This document shows positions 36,366 through 43,782 of a stretch of 64,000 nucleotides of DNA, in pieces. The translations under genes and the position numbers were made by a program. Numbering within the stretch: position 1 is the stretch's first letter; every line of letters starts with the position of its first letter. Under the pieces are notes generated by a model, which saw nothing but the letters and a program-made list of their open reading frames with translations, was not told where the DNA came from and did no database searches. The stretch lies in the IMG/VR virus record IMGVR_UViG_3300011253_000949, positions 1-64,000 of that record; one strand, given 5' to 3'. This stretch comes from a virus.

Positions 36366-37687
36366 GCCGCTACCTTTCCTTGATATTTGGCAGGTAAGTT
36401 TCCGTAGAAAAATACCCGTGTGGTTGCTCTAGACACCCCCACAAAAAGCATTCGAGCGACTTGCTCAGGATCGCGGGCAGTGCCTATGTTTCCCAAGTCA
36501 ATGAACACAGTATCATATGTACTGCCTTGGGATTTGTAGACTGTGCAGGCATACTTATCTCGCAGATCCAGGAACTGATTTTTGAGCTGGAAAAATTCAG
36601 GCCAGCGTTTCTTACGCTTGAGAGCCTGTAGAACACACCGGAGCTGAGCAGGATCATCCACAACATCACATGTCAGAGATGAGACACCAAGAGAGCCTGG
36701 AGGAGAGATATGAAACTTCTTGTAGGTGAGGTCTTTACTGTCTCCAGTCAGCTCAGCATAGCGAGCATTGTATGTGTCTGGTTCAATCTCTGTAATGAGA
36801 ATTTCACGTTCGACATTCAGAGCAAATTTTCCAGACATGTATGACTGAGCTACAACAAGCTCATCTCCAGCTGTGAACTCTGGTGGGAGTCCACGAACCT
36901 CGCGGATGAATGCATTGTAATCTTGCACACGTGAGTTGGTGTAGCAGAGGATCCGGACAGCTGGATTGGGCAGCTTGAAGTAATGCTCCAATGCAGTCTG
37001 CATGTCTTCCGGTCCAAGATAGTCAATGACTCCTGGGACTTCGACCATGGGATGAAACTCGCCTGCCTCAACTGTGTTTCTCAGCTGGGTACATAGATCC
37101 ATCAAAGCAGGTTGATCCGCGTTACGGACAGGCTTCGATAGGAAGGCAAAGTTTGACTTATCAACATTCAGATAGACCGGTGAAATTTCTTCACCTACGG
37201 GAGACATCTGAGCATGATCACCCACAAAAACTATCTTACTGTCTTTGAATGCATCCATAATGAAATCATACATCTGTGTGTCGATCATGGATGATTCATC
37301 AATGAAGAGGATGTGATTGTGACGAACACGATATTGACGTGTTGGTTCAAGAAAGGTCTTACCTGTTTTTTGGTTCTCTTTGACAGTGACACCTAAGAAT
37401 GAGTGCACTGTTGAAACAGGCTTGTTGAGGGTTTTTTCGAGGACTTCAGCAGCTTTGTTGGTGGTCGCTGTGAAAGAGACTTCATGGTACTCAGGCTTGA
37501 TATTCATCAAGGTACAGGCATCATGGTAGGTCTGCATCACGTTGTTGGAGATGTACTGCATCAGTGTTGTCTTACCAACACCTGCACCACCTGAGAGAAC
37601 AAAGGTAGGTGCATCGCTCATGAGAAATTGGAAGAACTGATCCGCAACTGCCTGTTGATCTGGGGTAGGTACAAACGTGGTAGTCAT
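36362..37687 (-). CDS. SF1 DNA helicase (N4 gp37-like, Dda/RecD2 type)
   Basis: Four hundred and forty-one residues. Motifs in order: Walker A SGGAGVGKTTLM (about 33-44), Walker B LFIDESSMIDTQMY, motif III VFVGDHAQMSPVG, motif V CTVYKSQGSTYDTVFIDL and motif VI FVGVSRATTRVFF. This is a Dda/RecD2-like superfamily 1 helicase that unwinds DNA at the fork. Ribosome site GGAGG. In N4 gp37 is essential for replication. Confidence 0.85.
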   Translation of the reverse strand: MTTTFVPTPDQQAVADQFFQFLMSDAPTFVLSGGAGVGKTTLMQYISNNVMQTYHDACTLMNIKPEYHEVSFTATTNKAAEVLEKTLNKPVSTVHSFLGVTVKENQKTGKTFLEPTRQYRVRHNHILFIDESSMIDTQMYDFIMDAFKDSKIVFVGDHAQMSPVGEEISPVYLNVDKSNFAFLSKPVRNADQPALMDLCTQLRNTVEAGEFHPMVEVPGVIDYLGPEDMQTALEHYFKLPNPAVRILCYTNSRVQDYNAFIREVRGLPPEFTAGDELVVAQSYMSGKFALNVEREILITEIEPDTYNARYAELTGDSKDLTYKKFHISPPGSLGVSSLTCDVVDDPAQLRCVLQALKRKKRWPEFFQLKNQFLDLRDKYACTVYKSQGSTYDTVFIDLGNIGTARDPEQVARMLFVGVSRATTRVFFYGNLPAKYQGKVAA

Positions 37688-37690
37688 GAC

Positions 37691-37984
37691 TTATGCCTCC
37701 AGCATCAGGCGTGCTTTGAGATCATCATCAAGCAGCTCTGCTTTGGGAATTACCTTGGTTCCAAGACGATTGAACAAGCCACGGTAGAGCGGCACGTCTG
37801 TCTCGATATGGATGAGGAAGGTGTTGGGTTTGGATGTGGATCCATCTGACTTGAGCAGGATGAATGAGTTGTTTGAGAGACCGGCAAACAGATACCCGTT
37901 ACGTTCGTACAGGTTAACCTGCTTCTGGACTCCACCGGTTGAGATGATCGCTTGATCTCCATCACGGAGTTTGAAGAGAGACAT
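37691..37984 (-). CDS. small beta-rich protein upstream of helicase
   Basis: Ninety-seven residues (MSLFKLRDGDQAIISTGGVQ...), predicted beta-barrel-like, with several Gly turns. First gene of the leftward replication block and three bases from the helicase gene. Ribosome site AAAGGACC, preceded by a long leader with a CA-rich repeat. Function unknown. Confidence 0.6.
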   Translation of the reverse strand: MSLFKLRDGDQAIISTGGVQKQVNLYERNGYLFAGLSNNSFILLKSDGSTSKPNTFLIHIETDVPLYRGLFNRLGTKVIPKAELLDDDLKARLMLEA

Positions 37985-38050
37985 ATTTGGTCCTTTCTAG
38001 AGGCTGAAACCGAAAAAAGTATCTAACGATATGAGGTGGTTCGACACGAT

Positions 38051-38066
38051 TTGGTGTGGTGTGGTA
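38051..38066 (-). promoter_or_regulatory. CA-rich leader repeat, copy 7, in a divergent promoter gap
   Basis: Minus strand reads ACCACACCACACCAAA about 65 bases upstream of the gene at 37984. The gap 37985-38129 is the divergent control region between the helicase block and the parA operon. Confidence 0.5.
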
Positions 38067-38129
38067 TTATTTAGGTGACATTTAGGTAAAACTGTGAATG
38101 AATACAGATGGGAAAACAGGAGAACTTAG

Positions 38130-38825
38130 ATGCCAGTCATCACATTTGCGTCTTCGAAAGGAGGCGCAGGAAAAACCACATCTGCAATCATCCTCGCAAC
38201 CACATTGGCTCAGGCCCAACGTGTATGCTTGATTGATGCTGACCCTGCACAGCGGCTTATGTCGTGGGCCAATAAAGGTCAGTTACCAGACAATCTCAAG
38301 GTATTTTCTTCCGAAGGGGAGAGGTACATCCATGATGAGATCGATCGAGGTAAGGCAGAATACGCCTACACCATTGTAGATCTTGAAGGGGCAGCAACCA
38401 GATTGAATGCTTTCGCCATGGGCGAGAGTGATCTGGTGATCATCCCAATGTCAGACGAACAGCCCGATGCAGAGGGAGCCATCGAGACACTCTCTCAGCT
38501 GCTCTTAGAAGCCAAGGCCATGCGTAGGGAGATACCGGTAAGGATCCTCTTTGCACGTACCCAGGCGGCTGTAAAATCACGGTTAGAACGCTCTCTGAAC
38601 GATCAGGTCCGACAAAAGATAGGCAGCTTCACAACTGAGCTGCACAGACGGACTGCATATTCATCTCTGCACAGCATTGGTGGCACGCTCTACGACATGG
38701 AACAGAGCGAAGTCACTGGGGTAGCCAAAGCCATCCACAACGCTGAGCTCTTTGTTGAGGAGCTGCACAGAGCAATGGAATGGATCCAAGAGATCACCAA
38801 GAGGGAGACCAACAATGTCGCATAA
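38130..38825 (+). CDS. parA: ParA-family partition ATPase
   Basis: Two hundred and thirty-one residues. Deviant Walker A SSKGGAGKTTSA at residues about 8-19, switch I DADPAQRLMSW near 35-45, Walker B YTIVDLEGAA near 75-85. This is a type Ib/ParF-size ParA that positions plasmids on the nucleoid. It is rightward, opposite to the surrounding genes, with its own AGGAG ribosome site. Overlaps a small ribbon-helix-helix gene, the standard ParA-ParG pairing, and lies beside a plasmid Rep gene, so it is likely a real partition system. Confidence 0.85.
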   Translation: MPVITFASSKGGAGKTTSAIILATTLAQAQRVCLIDADPAQRLMSWANKGQLPDNLKVFSSEGERYIHDEIDRGKAEYAYTIVDLEGAATRLNAFAMGESDLVIIPMSDEQPDAEGAIETLSQLLLEAKAMRREIPVRILFARTQAAVKSRLERSLNDQVRQKIGSFTTELHRRTAYSSLHSIGGTLYDMEQSEVTGVAKAIHNAELFVEELHRAMEWIQEITKRETNNVA

Positions 38826-39048
38826 ACCTTTGAACTTCACACCGCTTGATACTGCCACTGCCGAACCAACAAAACGCTGGAAGAGTAGGGAAGCACCAAA
38901 GACGATGCAGACCTCACTAAGAATGCGGCCGGAGACCTATGATGAGTTTAGGATGATGTGTCTGCACGAGAGACGTACCAATGGTGAAATGCTTGAAGTG
39001 TTGATGAACCACTACAAGAAGACCGGTACACCAGACATCCAAAGGTGA
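38815..39048 (+). CDS. ribbon-helix-helix partition partner (ParG/CopG-like)
   Basis: Seventy-seven residues. Disordered basic N-terminus, then TSLRMRPETYDEFRMMCLHERRTNGEMLEVLMNHY, a ribbon-helix-helix fold. Such proteins bind the centromere, repress the par operon and stimulate the ATPase through the N-terminal tail. Start ATG lies inside the end of parA. Its stop lies within an iteron-like sequence (39041). Confidence 0.75.
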   Translation: MSHKPLNFTPLDTATAEPTKRWKSREAPKTMQTSLRMRPETYDEFRMMCLHERRTNGEMLEVLMNHYKKTGTPDIQR

Positions 39049-39061
39049 AGAATATGGGGAG
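39041..39061 (+). repeat. outlying iteron copy (direct)
   Basis: AAAGGTGAAGAATATGGGGA matches the iterons at 39394-39478 and overlaps the stop of the partition gene. An inverted near-identical copy lies at 40405. Confidence 0.6.
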
Positions 39062-39075
39062 CCTTAGTTGGCTCC
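39058..39075 (+). terminator. hairpin after the par operon
   Basis: Stem GGAGCC / GGCTCC with a six-base loop directly after the partition gene, followed by TCTATCC. A weak terminator between convergent genes. Confidence 0.4.
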
Positions 39076-39076
39076 T

Positions 39077-39319
39077 CTATCCTGCTTTCGTATTTACGTA
39101 AGACAAAAGTGTCTTTGGAAGATCAGAAAGTATGACAGGCAGAAGGGGAAGTTGGAATCGGCCGGCAGCTTCATGATGTGCATGCGCTACAGCTTTCTGA
39201 GCCTCTTCTGAGGTGAAGAGCTTAGCGTCACTGATGTGAACAGTGTAGGATGTTGGCAAGGTACGAACCCAGGCATTCATGGGGATAGACCACAGCAAGT
39301 AGGTTTTCATATCTGACAT
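39077..39319 (-). CDS. small unknown protein beside the replicon
   Basis: Eighty residues from ATG 39319 (AGAGAAC upstream): MSDMKTYLLWSIPMNAWVRT..., then SEEAQKAVAHAHHEAAG. Located between the par operon and the iterons, leftward. Alternative upstream starts exist. No family recognised. Confidence 0.5.
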   Translation of the reverse strand: MSDMKTYLLWSIPMNAWVRTLPTSYTVHISDAKLFTSEEAQKAVAHAHHEAAGRFQLPLLPVILSDLPKTLLSYVNTKAG

Positions 39320-39393
39320 ATGCGTTCTCTTTTGTTCATGGTTCATAGATTCAGTGCTTGAATCCACAAAATAAATCAGTGGGTTAACCTCTC

Positions 39394-39478
39394 AAATGTG
39401 AGAGACATGGGGAGTCTGGTGAGGAATATGGGGGGAAAGGTGAGAGATATGGGGAACAAAGGTGAGGTATCTGGGGAG
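39394..39478 (+). repeat. four iterons: probable plasmid-type replication origin
   Basis: Four direct copies of a GGTGAGRGATATGGGGA-like unit; the GTGAG steps start at 39398, 39419, 39440 and 39462, so the period is 21-22 bp, two helical turns. They adjoin the 3' end of the Rep_3 initiator gene, with an AT-rich patch and an ATCCACA (partial DnaA-box) just to the left (39360-39390). This is the organisation of iteron-controlled plasmid origins. Confidence 0.8.
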
Positions 39479-39479
39479 A

Positions 39480-40346
39480 TTACTTCAGCTGTTTGAGTCC
39501 ATTTCTTGTCACTCTGTTGAGGCTTGGTGATGGTTCCAACACCAAAGAAACCTGATCAGATATGCGTGCTCTTCGACCAACCTTAGATCGTTGAAGCTCT
39601 TGCCATGCAGCTTTCACTTCATCTTTGTCTTTGAGCCACCAGCCAATACGTAGATGGGTGACTTTGTTGCCTGTCTTGATGGGCAAGACACTGATGTTGA
39701 ACTGAGCCAAAGCATTAAGCTCTTGGGAGATTGGTTTGATGACATGCTTGTTGAGATCGGAGAACCTGGGATACTTGGATCCCTCTACGCCAAGCATGGC
39801 ACGCATCTCTTCGAGCGTAAGTACCTGTGAGGTTTTGTTTGTAAGGCCTGCCCATTGAGAGACATGCTCATAGAAGCTGATGCTGTACTTTGATGAGAGT
39901 GCCACCAAGACAGGAAGTGAAATCTTTCCCCAGATGGTAGAGTTTCTGAGGATGTTCACGAGACGCTTATCAAAGCTGTAAGTGAGGACACCGGCAGGAC
40001 GGGTAGGGGAATCCATGTCATTGCCACCCAGGAATTGAACACGGGTAGTTGATCCATCTGGATGCTTGACCGTTATCAGCGCCTGCATGAGGGCAACCAC
40101 AGCTTCCTCTACCACATCATAGCCTTTGTGGTTCGAAGCAATGAGATCGTCTATTTCGATGGTGTAATCACGTCCTTCTTCAATGCCTTGTTGATGGGCA
40201 TTGTGCCAAAGCAATGTGATCGATCGACGGGCATTCAAGCTGAGTGCTTGATGTCCTGTGATCTGGATCAACTCAGAAGGTTTGGTGGCATGATCAGCTC
40301 TGGGAGTGAGATCAATCACCAACAAAGGTTCGTTCTTTTTGGTCAT
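39480..40346 (-). CDS. Rep_3-family plasmid replication initiator (RepA/RepB type)
   Basis: Two hundred and eighty-eight residues with two winged-helix domains. WH1: PLLVIDLTPRADHATKPSEL then LSLNARRSITLLWHNA. WH2: KYSISFYEHVSQWAG, then LTLEEMRAMLGVEGSKYPRFSDLNKHVIKPISQELNA, the signature of Rep_3 initiators that bind iterons and melt the origin. It is an unexpected gene for an N4-type phage. Tandem iterons lie immediately downstream and an inverted iteron-like operator lies upstream at 40405, suggesting autorepression. Rep may also act as a repressor of the phage operon. A terminator separates it from ThyX, so it has its own promoter. Confidence 0.85.
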   Translation of the reverse strand: MTKKNEPLLVIDLTPRADHATKPSELIQITGHQALSLNARRSITLLWHNAHQQGIEEGRDYTIEIDDLIASNHKGYDVVEEAVVALMQALITVKHPDGSTTRVQFLGGNDMDSPTRPAGVLTYSFDKRLVNILRNSTIWGKISLPVLVALSSKYSISFYEHVSQWAGLTNKTSQVLTLEEMRAMLGVEGSKYPRFSDLNKHVIKPISQELNALAQFNISVLPIKTGNKVTHLRIGWWLKDKDEVKAAWQELQRSKVGRRARISDQVSLVLEPSPSLNRVTRNGLKQLK

Positions 40347-40404
40347 TAGGAGAAGATAAAGTGAGTCTGAGGAAAGTGAAAGTAGCTAATGCTGTTGGTT
40401 CACT

Positions 40405-40425
40405 TTCCCCAAATTCTTCACCTTT
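40405..40425 (-). promoter_or_regulatory. inverted iteron-like operator upstream of rep
   Basis: On the minus strand reads AAAGGTGAAGAATTTGGGGA, one base different from the 39041 copy. It lies about 60 bases upstream of the rep start, the usual place for Rep autoregulation. Confidence 0.55.
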
Positions 40426-40433
40426 AGAAAAAA

Positions 40434-40481
40434 GATCTCTCCCCTAGTAGGTATCGGGGTTAGCGATGAAGGGGAGAGATC
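40434..40481 (-). terminator. terminator after thyX
   Basis: Perfect 11-bp stem GATCTCTCCCC / GGGGAGAGATC with a 26-base loop, followed on the minus strand by TTTTTTC. It isolates the rep transcription unit from the ThyX operon. A second stem GTGCCT/AGGCAC lies at 40484-40513. Confidence 0.7.
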
Positions 40482-40523
40482 AGGTGCCTGTGCTGGGAGG
40501 GGTAATTAGGCACAGGTAGGGAG

Positions 40524-42491
40524 TTAAGTTACGTGATTTTCATTTGGTACAGTCTTACGGAATTGAACCCATCCTGAGAGGTTGCCGTGAAGATGCTCAT
40601 TTTCCCAAGCTTCTCCTCCATACAAACGATCAGGTGTAGCTTGATGCTCCAGTGGAGAGGCATGCACACGGTCAGAGCTGACCAGCATGTCATACCGCTC
40701 AAGCTCGCGCTCATAGGATGCATCACCGTCAAAAGGCTTGTAGGAGATACGTGCACAACGAGCAGCTGAGATCTTCTGAAGAACGGGCATAACTTGGAAA
40801 GTATTAGCCCGAACTCCTGGAGCTAGTTTTACCATTGATGCAGCTCCATACCAGTCATCTTGAGTGATGTAAGGCAAGTGCCATTCCCCTGGCTCCAGGA
40901 TCTGTACTTCAGCATCGTCGATGGCTTGTTTCACCAGACGTGCCAGATCCTGAAGGTGTGGTTCAGCGTCAGCATGATCACGGAGCCACAGGAAGTTATC
41001 CCATTCACATGAAGTGATCAGTGTGTCGATCCAAGAGAAGGGCTCCAGCAGACGGTTGGGGATCTGCTTGTGATAGCCAGCTTCCATGTAGGCTTCAGCA
41101 ACTTCCACTGCTGTATTACGGGCTACGAGCCATGCTTCTTTTTGAGTGTAAAAACATTCAGCTGGATCCATGGAAGGATCAGGAAGATAGATTTCTTCAT
41201 CACAATCTTCAGACGCTTGCATGCCCTTCTGGTTCTTGCCCCAGTGCCAAGGGATGAACGGCATGGAGGTGCATTCCAGCAGCATGGTCTTGACCGGTAC
41301 AGCACGTGAGCTGCGAGCATTGCGTGAGTTGTGAACAACTACACCATCGGCAAAGAAGTTCGGAAACTCTCCAGCGATTTCGAGATCATAAGTATCGCAT
41401 TCGCCTTCGCTTAAAATGCTATCGACCAGCGTGCCGACTGATCCAAGGGGAACTCCAATCTGCCAGCCCTGCGTCTCATGCAGATCCTTATGCGCGTCGG
41501 GATTGACGGCGATCACATTATCCAGGTCGAAGGCCAGGTCAGGACGCTCATGCCGTGGTTTGACGTGATGCAGATGGAATGACCGTTCCAGCAATTCTCC
41601 AGTAATGGCGCATTTGTGATACTGTCGCTGCGCAATAGTGCTGCGGTTCTGACGTGTCCAGGTCTGAACCCATTGACCGTCAATCTTATTGTGTCTGTTG
41701 GGGTCAGCATTTTCCCCTGCGCCGTAACGATAAGTGATGATCTGATCCTGACCTGGAACAATATCTTCAATACGCTTCCAGCCAGAGTCAGTGAAGACGC
41801 GGTGATCTTTTGAGCCACAGACAGAGAATGACCCTGCCGAGACGCGAAAAACCTCTTTCTTTCCTGAGACAATCACGTCCTTGACAGTAGACGTTTGCAC
41901 TTCTCCAGTGCGTTCGTTGATCTGCCTGATTTGCATTTTGGACAAACGAGACTTCAATGAAAAGCTACGATTTCCGGTGCTTTCACGCCAGTCCATCCAG
42001 TAGCGCCCATAAGCGCACCACTTTCCTCCCCGCTTGTGAGCGCCGTAAATTTTACCTTTGCGACACAGCGCGTTGAGATTACTCGTAACGCTCATACCAA
42101 GTTCAGTCGCAATCTCTTTGGCCGTGTAAGTCTTGGCGGCATCAAGATGATCAAGAGTCTTACCATTGTGACGAGAAGTTGCGCCCTTTGCGGCACCGTT
42201 GATCCATTTGTCAGCGAACTCACGTAGGCTCATGGAATGAACACGCCGGGTATTTTTGCCGTGCTGACCACCGGGAAGATCAAAGTCGAGCATGGCATCA
42301 CCTGCGAGACAGAACACCCGATGGGTCATGACTTCACCATGAATGATCCGCGGATAGCGCATACGGATGGTGTAGAGGGGTGGTCCTTGGTCATCGCCAT
42401 CTACATTGACAGCACGTGAGGCCAGGATCACTTCGACCTGCATCTGAGGCTGGCCTGAATGCGTGAAGGTCTTGTAGGTCATCATATTCAT
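40524..42491 (-). CDS. thyX: flavin-dependent thymidylate synthase ThyX with intein
   Basis: Six hundred and fifty-five residues as translated; removal of a 328-residue intein leaves a 327-residue ThyX. The signature RHRxxSxNxxSxR appears after splicing as THRVF + SRNARSSRA. The rest (ITSCEWDNFLWLR, ISAARCARISY, DRVHASPLEHQATP) is ThyX. It makes dTMP from dUMP using FADH2 and methylene-tetrahydrofolate, supplying DNA precursors in concert with the neighbouring dCTP deaminase. ATG has GAGGAA upstream; first bases overlap the winged-helix gene stop (ATGA). Confidence 0.9.
   Translation of the reverse strand: MNMMTYKTFTHSGQPQMQVEVILASRAVNVDGDDQGPPLYTIRMRYPRIIHGEVMTHRVFCLAGDAMLDFDLPGGQHGKNTRRVHSMSLREFADKWINGAAKGATSRHNGKTLDHLDAAKTYTAKEIATELGMSVTSNLNALCRKGKIYGAHKRGGKWCAYGRYWMDWRESTGNRSFSLKSRLSKMQIRQINERTGEVQTSTVKDVIVSGKKEVFRVSAGSFSVCGSKDHRVFTDSGWKRIEDIVPGQDQIITYRYGAGENADPNRHNKIDGQWVQTWTRQNRSTIAQRQYHKCAITGELLERSFHLHHVKPRHERPDLAFDLDNVIAVNPDAHKDLHETQGWQIGVPLGSVGTLVDSILSEGECDTYDLEIAGEFPNFFADGVVVHNSRNARSSRAVPVKTMLLECTSMPFIPWHWGKNQKGMQASEDCDEEIYLPDPSMDPAECFYTQKEAWLVARNTAVEVAEAYMEAGYHKQIPNRLLEPFSWIDTLITSCEWDNFLWLRDHADAEPHLQDLARLVKQAIDDAEVQILEPGEWHLPYITQDDWYGAASMVKLAPGVRANTFQVMPVLQKISAARCARISYKPFDGDASYERELERYDMLVSSDRVHASPLEHQATPDRLYGGEAWENEHLHGNLSGWVQFRKTVPNENHVT
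41328..42311 (-). mobile_element. HNH-containing intein in ThyX
   Basis: Residues Cys61 to Asn388 of the precursor. Block A starts CLAGDAMLDF; block B is SFSVCGSKDHRVFT; the C-terminal end is DLEIAGEFPNFFADGVVVHN followed by Ser+1. A helix-turn-helix-like insert (TYTAKEIATELGMS) and an HNH nuclease core (CAITGELLERSFHLHHVKPR...DNVIAVNPDAHKDLHE) lie inside. Bases here are visibly richer in CpG than the flanking extein, consistent with recent transfer. Confidence 0.9.
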
Positions 42492-42778
42492 TCTGCTGGT
42501 TCCTCAGAATATTTGTAAAATTGCAAAACCGCATCATAATCTCCCATCTTAGGGGAGAGTTGCCAGATGGGTATGTTGAGTGAATCATCCCGCACTAGGA
42601 TACCTTGCTCAGCCATCATGTTGAGTGCTTCACCGGTGCTGGAACGCAGGCTTGGGGAGGTACGCTCAAGGCGCATACAGATATCTGTTGTGGTTCTCGC
42701 TCTGGTGTCTTTCATCACATCAAGGATACGGCTTTTGAGATGGGACGGACGACCACGTTCATTAATAAGATTTTGCAT
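42488..42778 (-). CDS. winged-helix DNA-binding protein before thyX
   Basis: Ninety-six residues: a basic start (NLINERGRPSHLKSRILDVM) and a helix-turn-helix (TTTDICMRLERTSPSLRSSTGEALNMMAEQGIL), likely a wHTH regulator. Stop overlaps the ThyX start. Promoter side (42779-42859) has nothing conspicuous. Confidence 0.6.
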   Translation of the reverse strand: MQNLINERGRPSHLKSRILDVMKDTRARTTTDICMRLERTSPSLRSSTGEALNMMAEQGILVRDDSLNIPIWQLSPKMGDYDAVLQFYKYSEEPAE

Positions 42779-42859
42779 ATGTTTTCCCGACGTAGAATTT
42801 GAAAAAATTCCCCAAGCGGAGATGTGATTGATCTCACGCTTGAGGTAGTTGGGCAGATT

Positions 42860-43372
42860 CTATGGTTTGAGGGGAGATGCTTCGAAGACTGACTCTACAG
42901 GCTCATCAGATTGGTTCTGATACTTTCCATCATAGGCAGCAGTTTCGATGACTTCGTGAAAAAGGATCTGGGCAATACCACAGCCAGCAGGCAGGTTCAG
43001 AGGCTCTCTACCGTGGTACACAAGCTCAAGCGTGAGGTAGCCTTCCCACCCTGGCTCGATGACTGTGTTGAACACTGAGAGGCCTTGTCTGGCCCATGTG
43101 GACTTGTCGTGAACCACACCAAGAAGATGGCTGGGCATATGAAATTTCTCCATGGCAGATGCGATGGTGAAATTCTTCTTCTCATGAGTTGCATGATCAA
43201 CGCTGACACAGATGGCCTGATCGTAGTTGGGGAAGAACCGAACGTTCTGTTTGAGCCGGATGTCATATCCTGCTTCCGCTAGACCATGGCTGACGCCATG
43301 CTCTCGCTCTTTGGTGTGAAGCATGTCTTGAATGGGGGCTGCTTTGAGCAACCTCTGACCGTTGATAATCAT
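42860..43372 (-). CDS. dcd: dCTP deaminase (dUTPase-like fold)
   Basis: One hundred and seventy residues from ATG 43372; the longer frame from 43426 reads through the CA repeat and lacks a ribosome site. The active-site pattern HDKSTWARQGLSVFNTVIEPGWEGYLTLEL is the dCTP deaminase/dUTPase signature, and AGCGIAQILFHEV follows. It converts dCTP to dUTP (dUMP in bifunctional forms), feeding ThyX for dTMP supply. Confidence 0.85.
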   Translation of the reverse strand: MIINGQRLLKAAPIQDMLHTKEREHGVSHGLAEAGYDIRLKQNVRFFPNYDQAICVSVDHATHEKKNFTIASAMEKFHMPSHLLGVVHDKSTWARQGLSVFNTVIEPGWEGYLTLELVYHGREPLNLPAGCGIAQILFHEVIETAAYDGKYQNQSDEPVESVFEASPLKP

Positions 43373-43404
43373 ATGAGTTCCCGAAAATATGTTTGCCTGT
43401 GTTG

Positions 43405-43429
43405 ACACCAAACCACACCACCACACACC
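43405..43429 (+). repeat. CA-rich repeat, reversed copy
   Basis: ACACCAAACCACACCACCAC on the + strand, just upstream of the leftward dCTP deaminase gene, so opposite in orientation to all other copies relative to its gene. Confidence 0.45.
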
Positions 43430-43466
43430 GGATCAAGGTTTAATTGATCCAGTGTGTAGGGGAGAT

Positions 43467-43775
43467 TTAGTAGAGCATCAGACCAAGATCGGGCTGAGTA
43501 CTCCATTCTGTATTGTAGGTAGGTAAGCCCTGTAGGGGCTCAGCTTCGTTGTCTAGGTAGATCCAAGTACAGCCTTGATCTCGAGCCATTGCGACCAACA
43601 AAAGAAGGTCTTTGTGGATGATCTTGGATGTATCTGTTTTGGGATCTGGAGGGACTGCAATCCAGCATCCAAAGCAACTGGCATAGCTGGATACACCAAT
43701 CATATCTTCTTCAATTTTTACCATAGTGAGGGGTGTAATGTTTAGAAGAGAACCATGTAAAAATTGTTCAATCAT
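43467..43775 (-). CDS. small unknown protein after the VWA gene
   Basis: One hundred and two residues from ATG 43775, just past the VWA stop, so probably coupled. Contains VSSYASCFGCWIAVPPDPK and MARDQGCTWIYLDNEA; a second possible start is 43724. No family recognised. Cys-containing central part. Confidence 0.5.
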   Translation of the reverse strand: MIEQFLHGSLLNITPLTMVKIEEDMIGVSSYASCFGCWIAVPPDPKTDTSKIIHKDLLLLVAMARDQGCTWIYLDNEAEPLQGLPTYNTEWSTQPDLGLMLY

Positions 43776-43782
43776 AAAAAGG

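Noticed and set aside
42860-43426. Longer start (43426) for dCTP deaminase
   Set aside because: The extra 18 codons translate the CA-rich repeat and have no ribosome site; ATG 43372 fits the family N-terminus.
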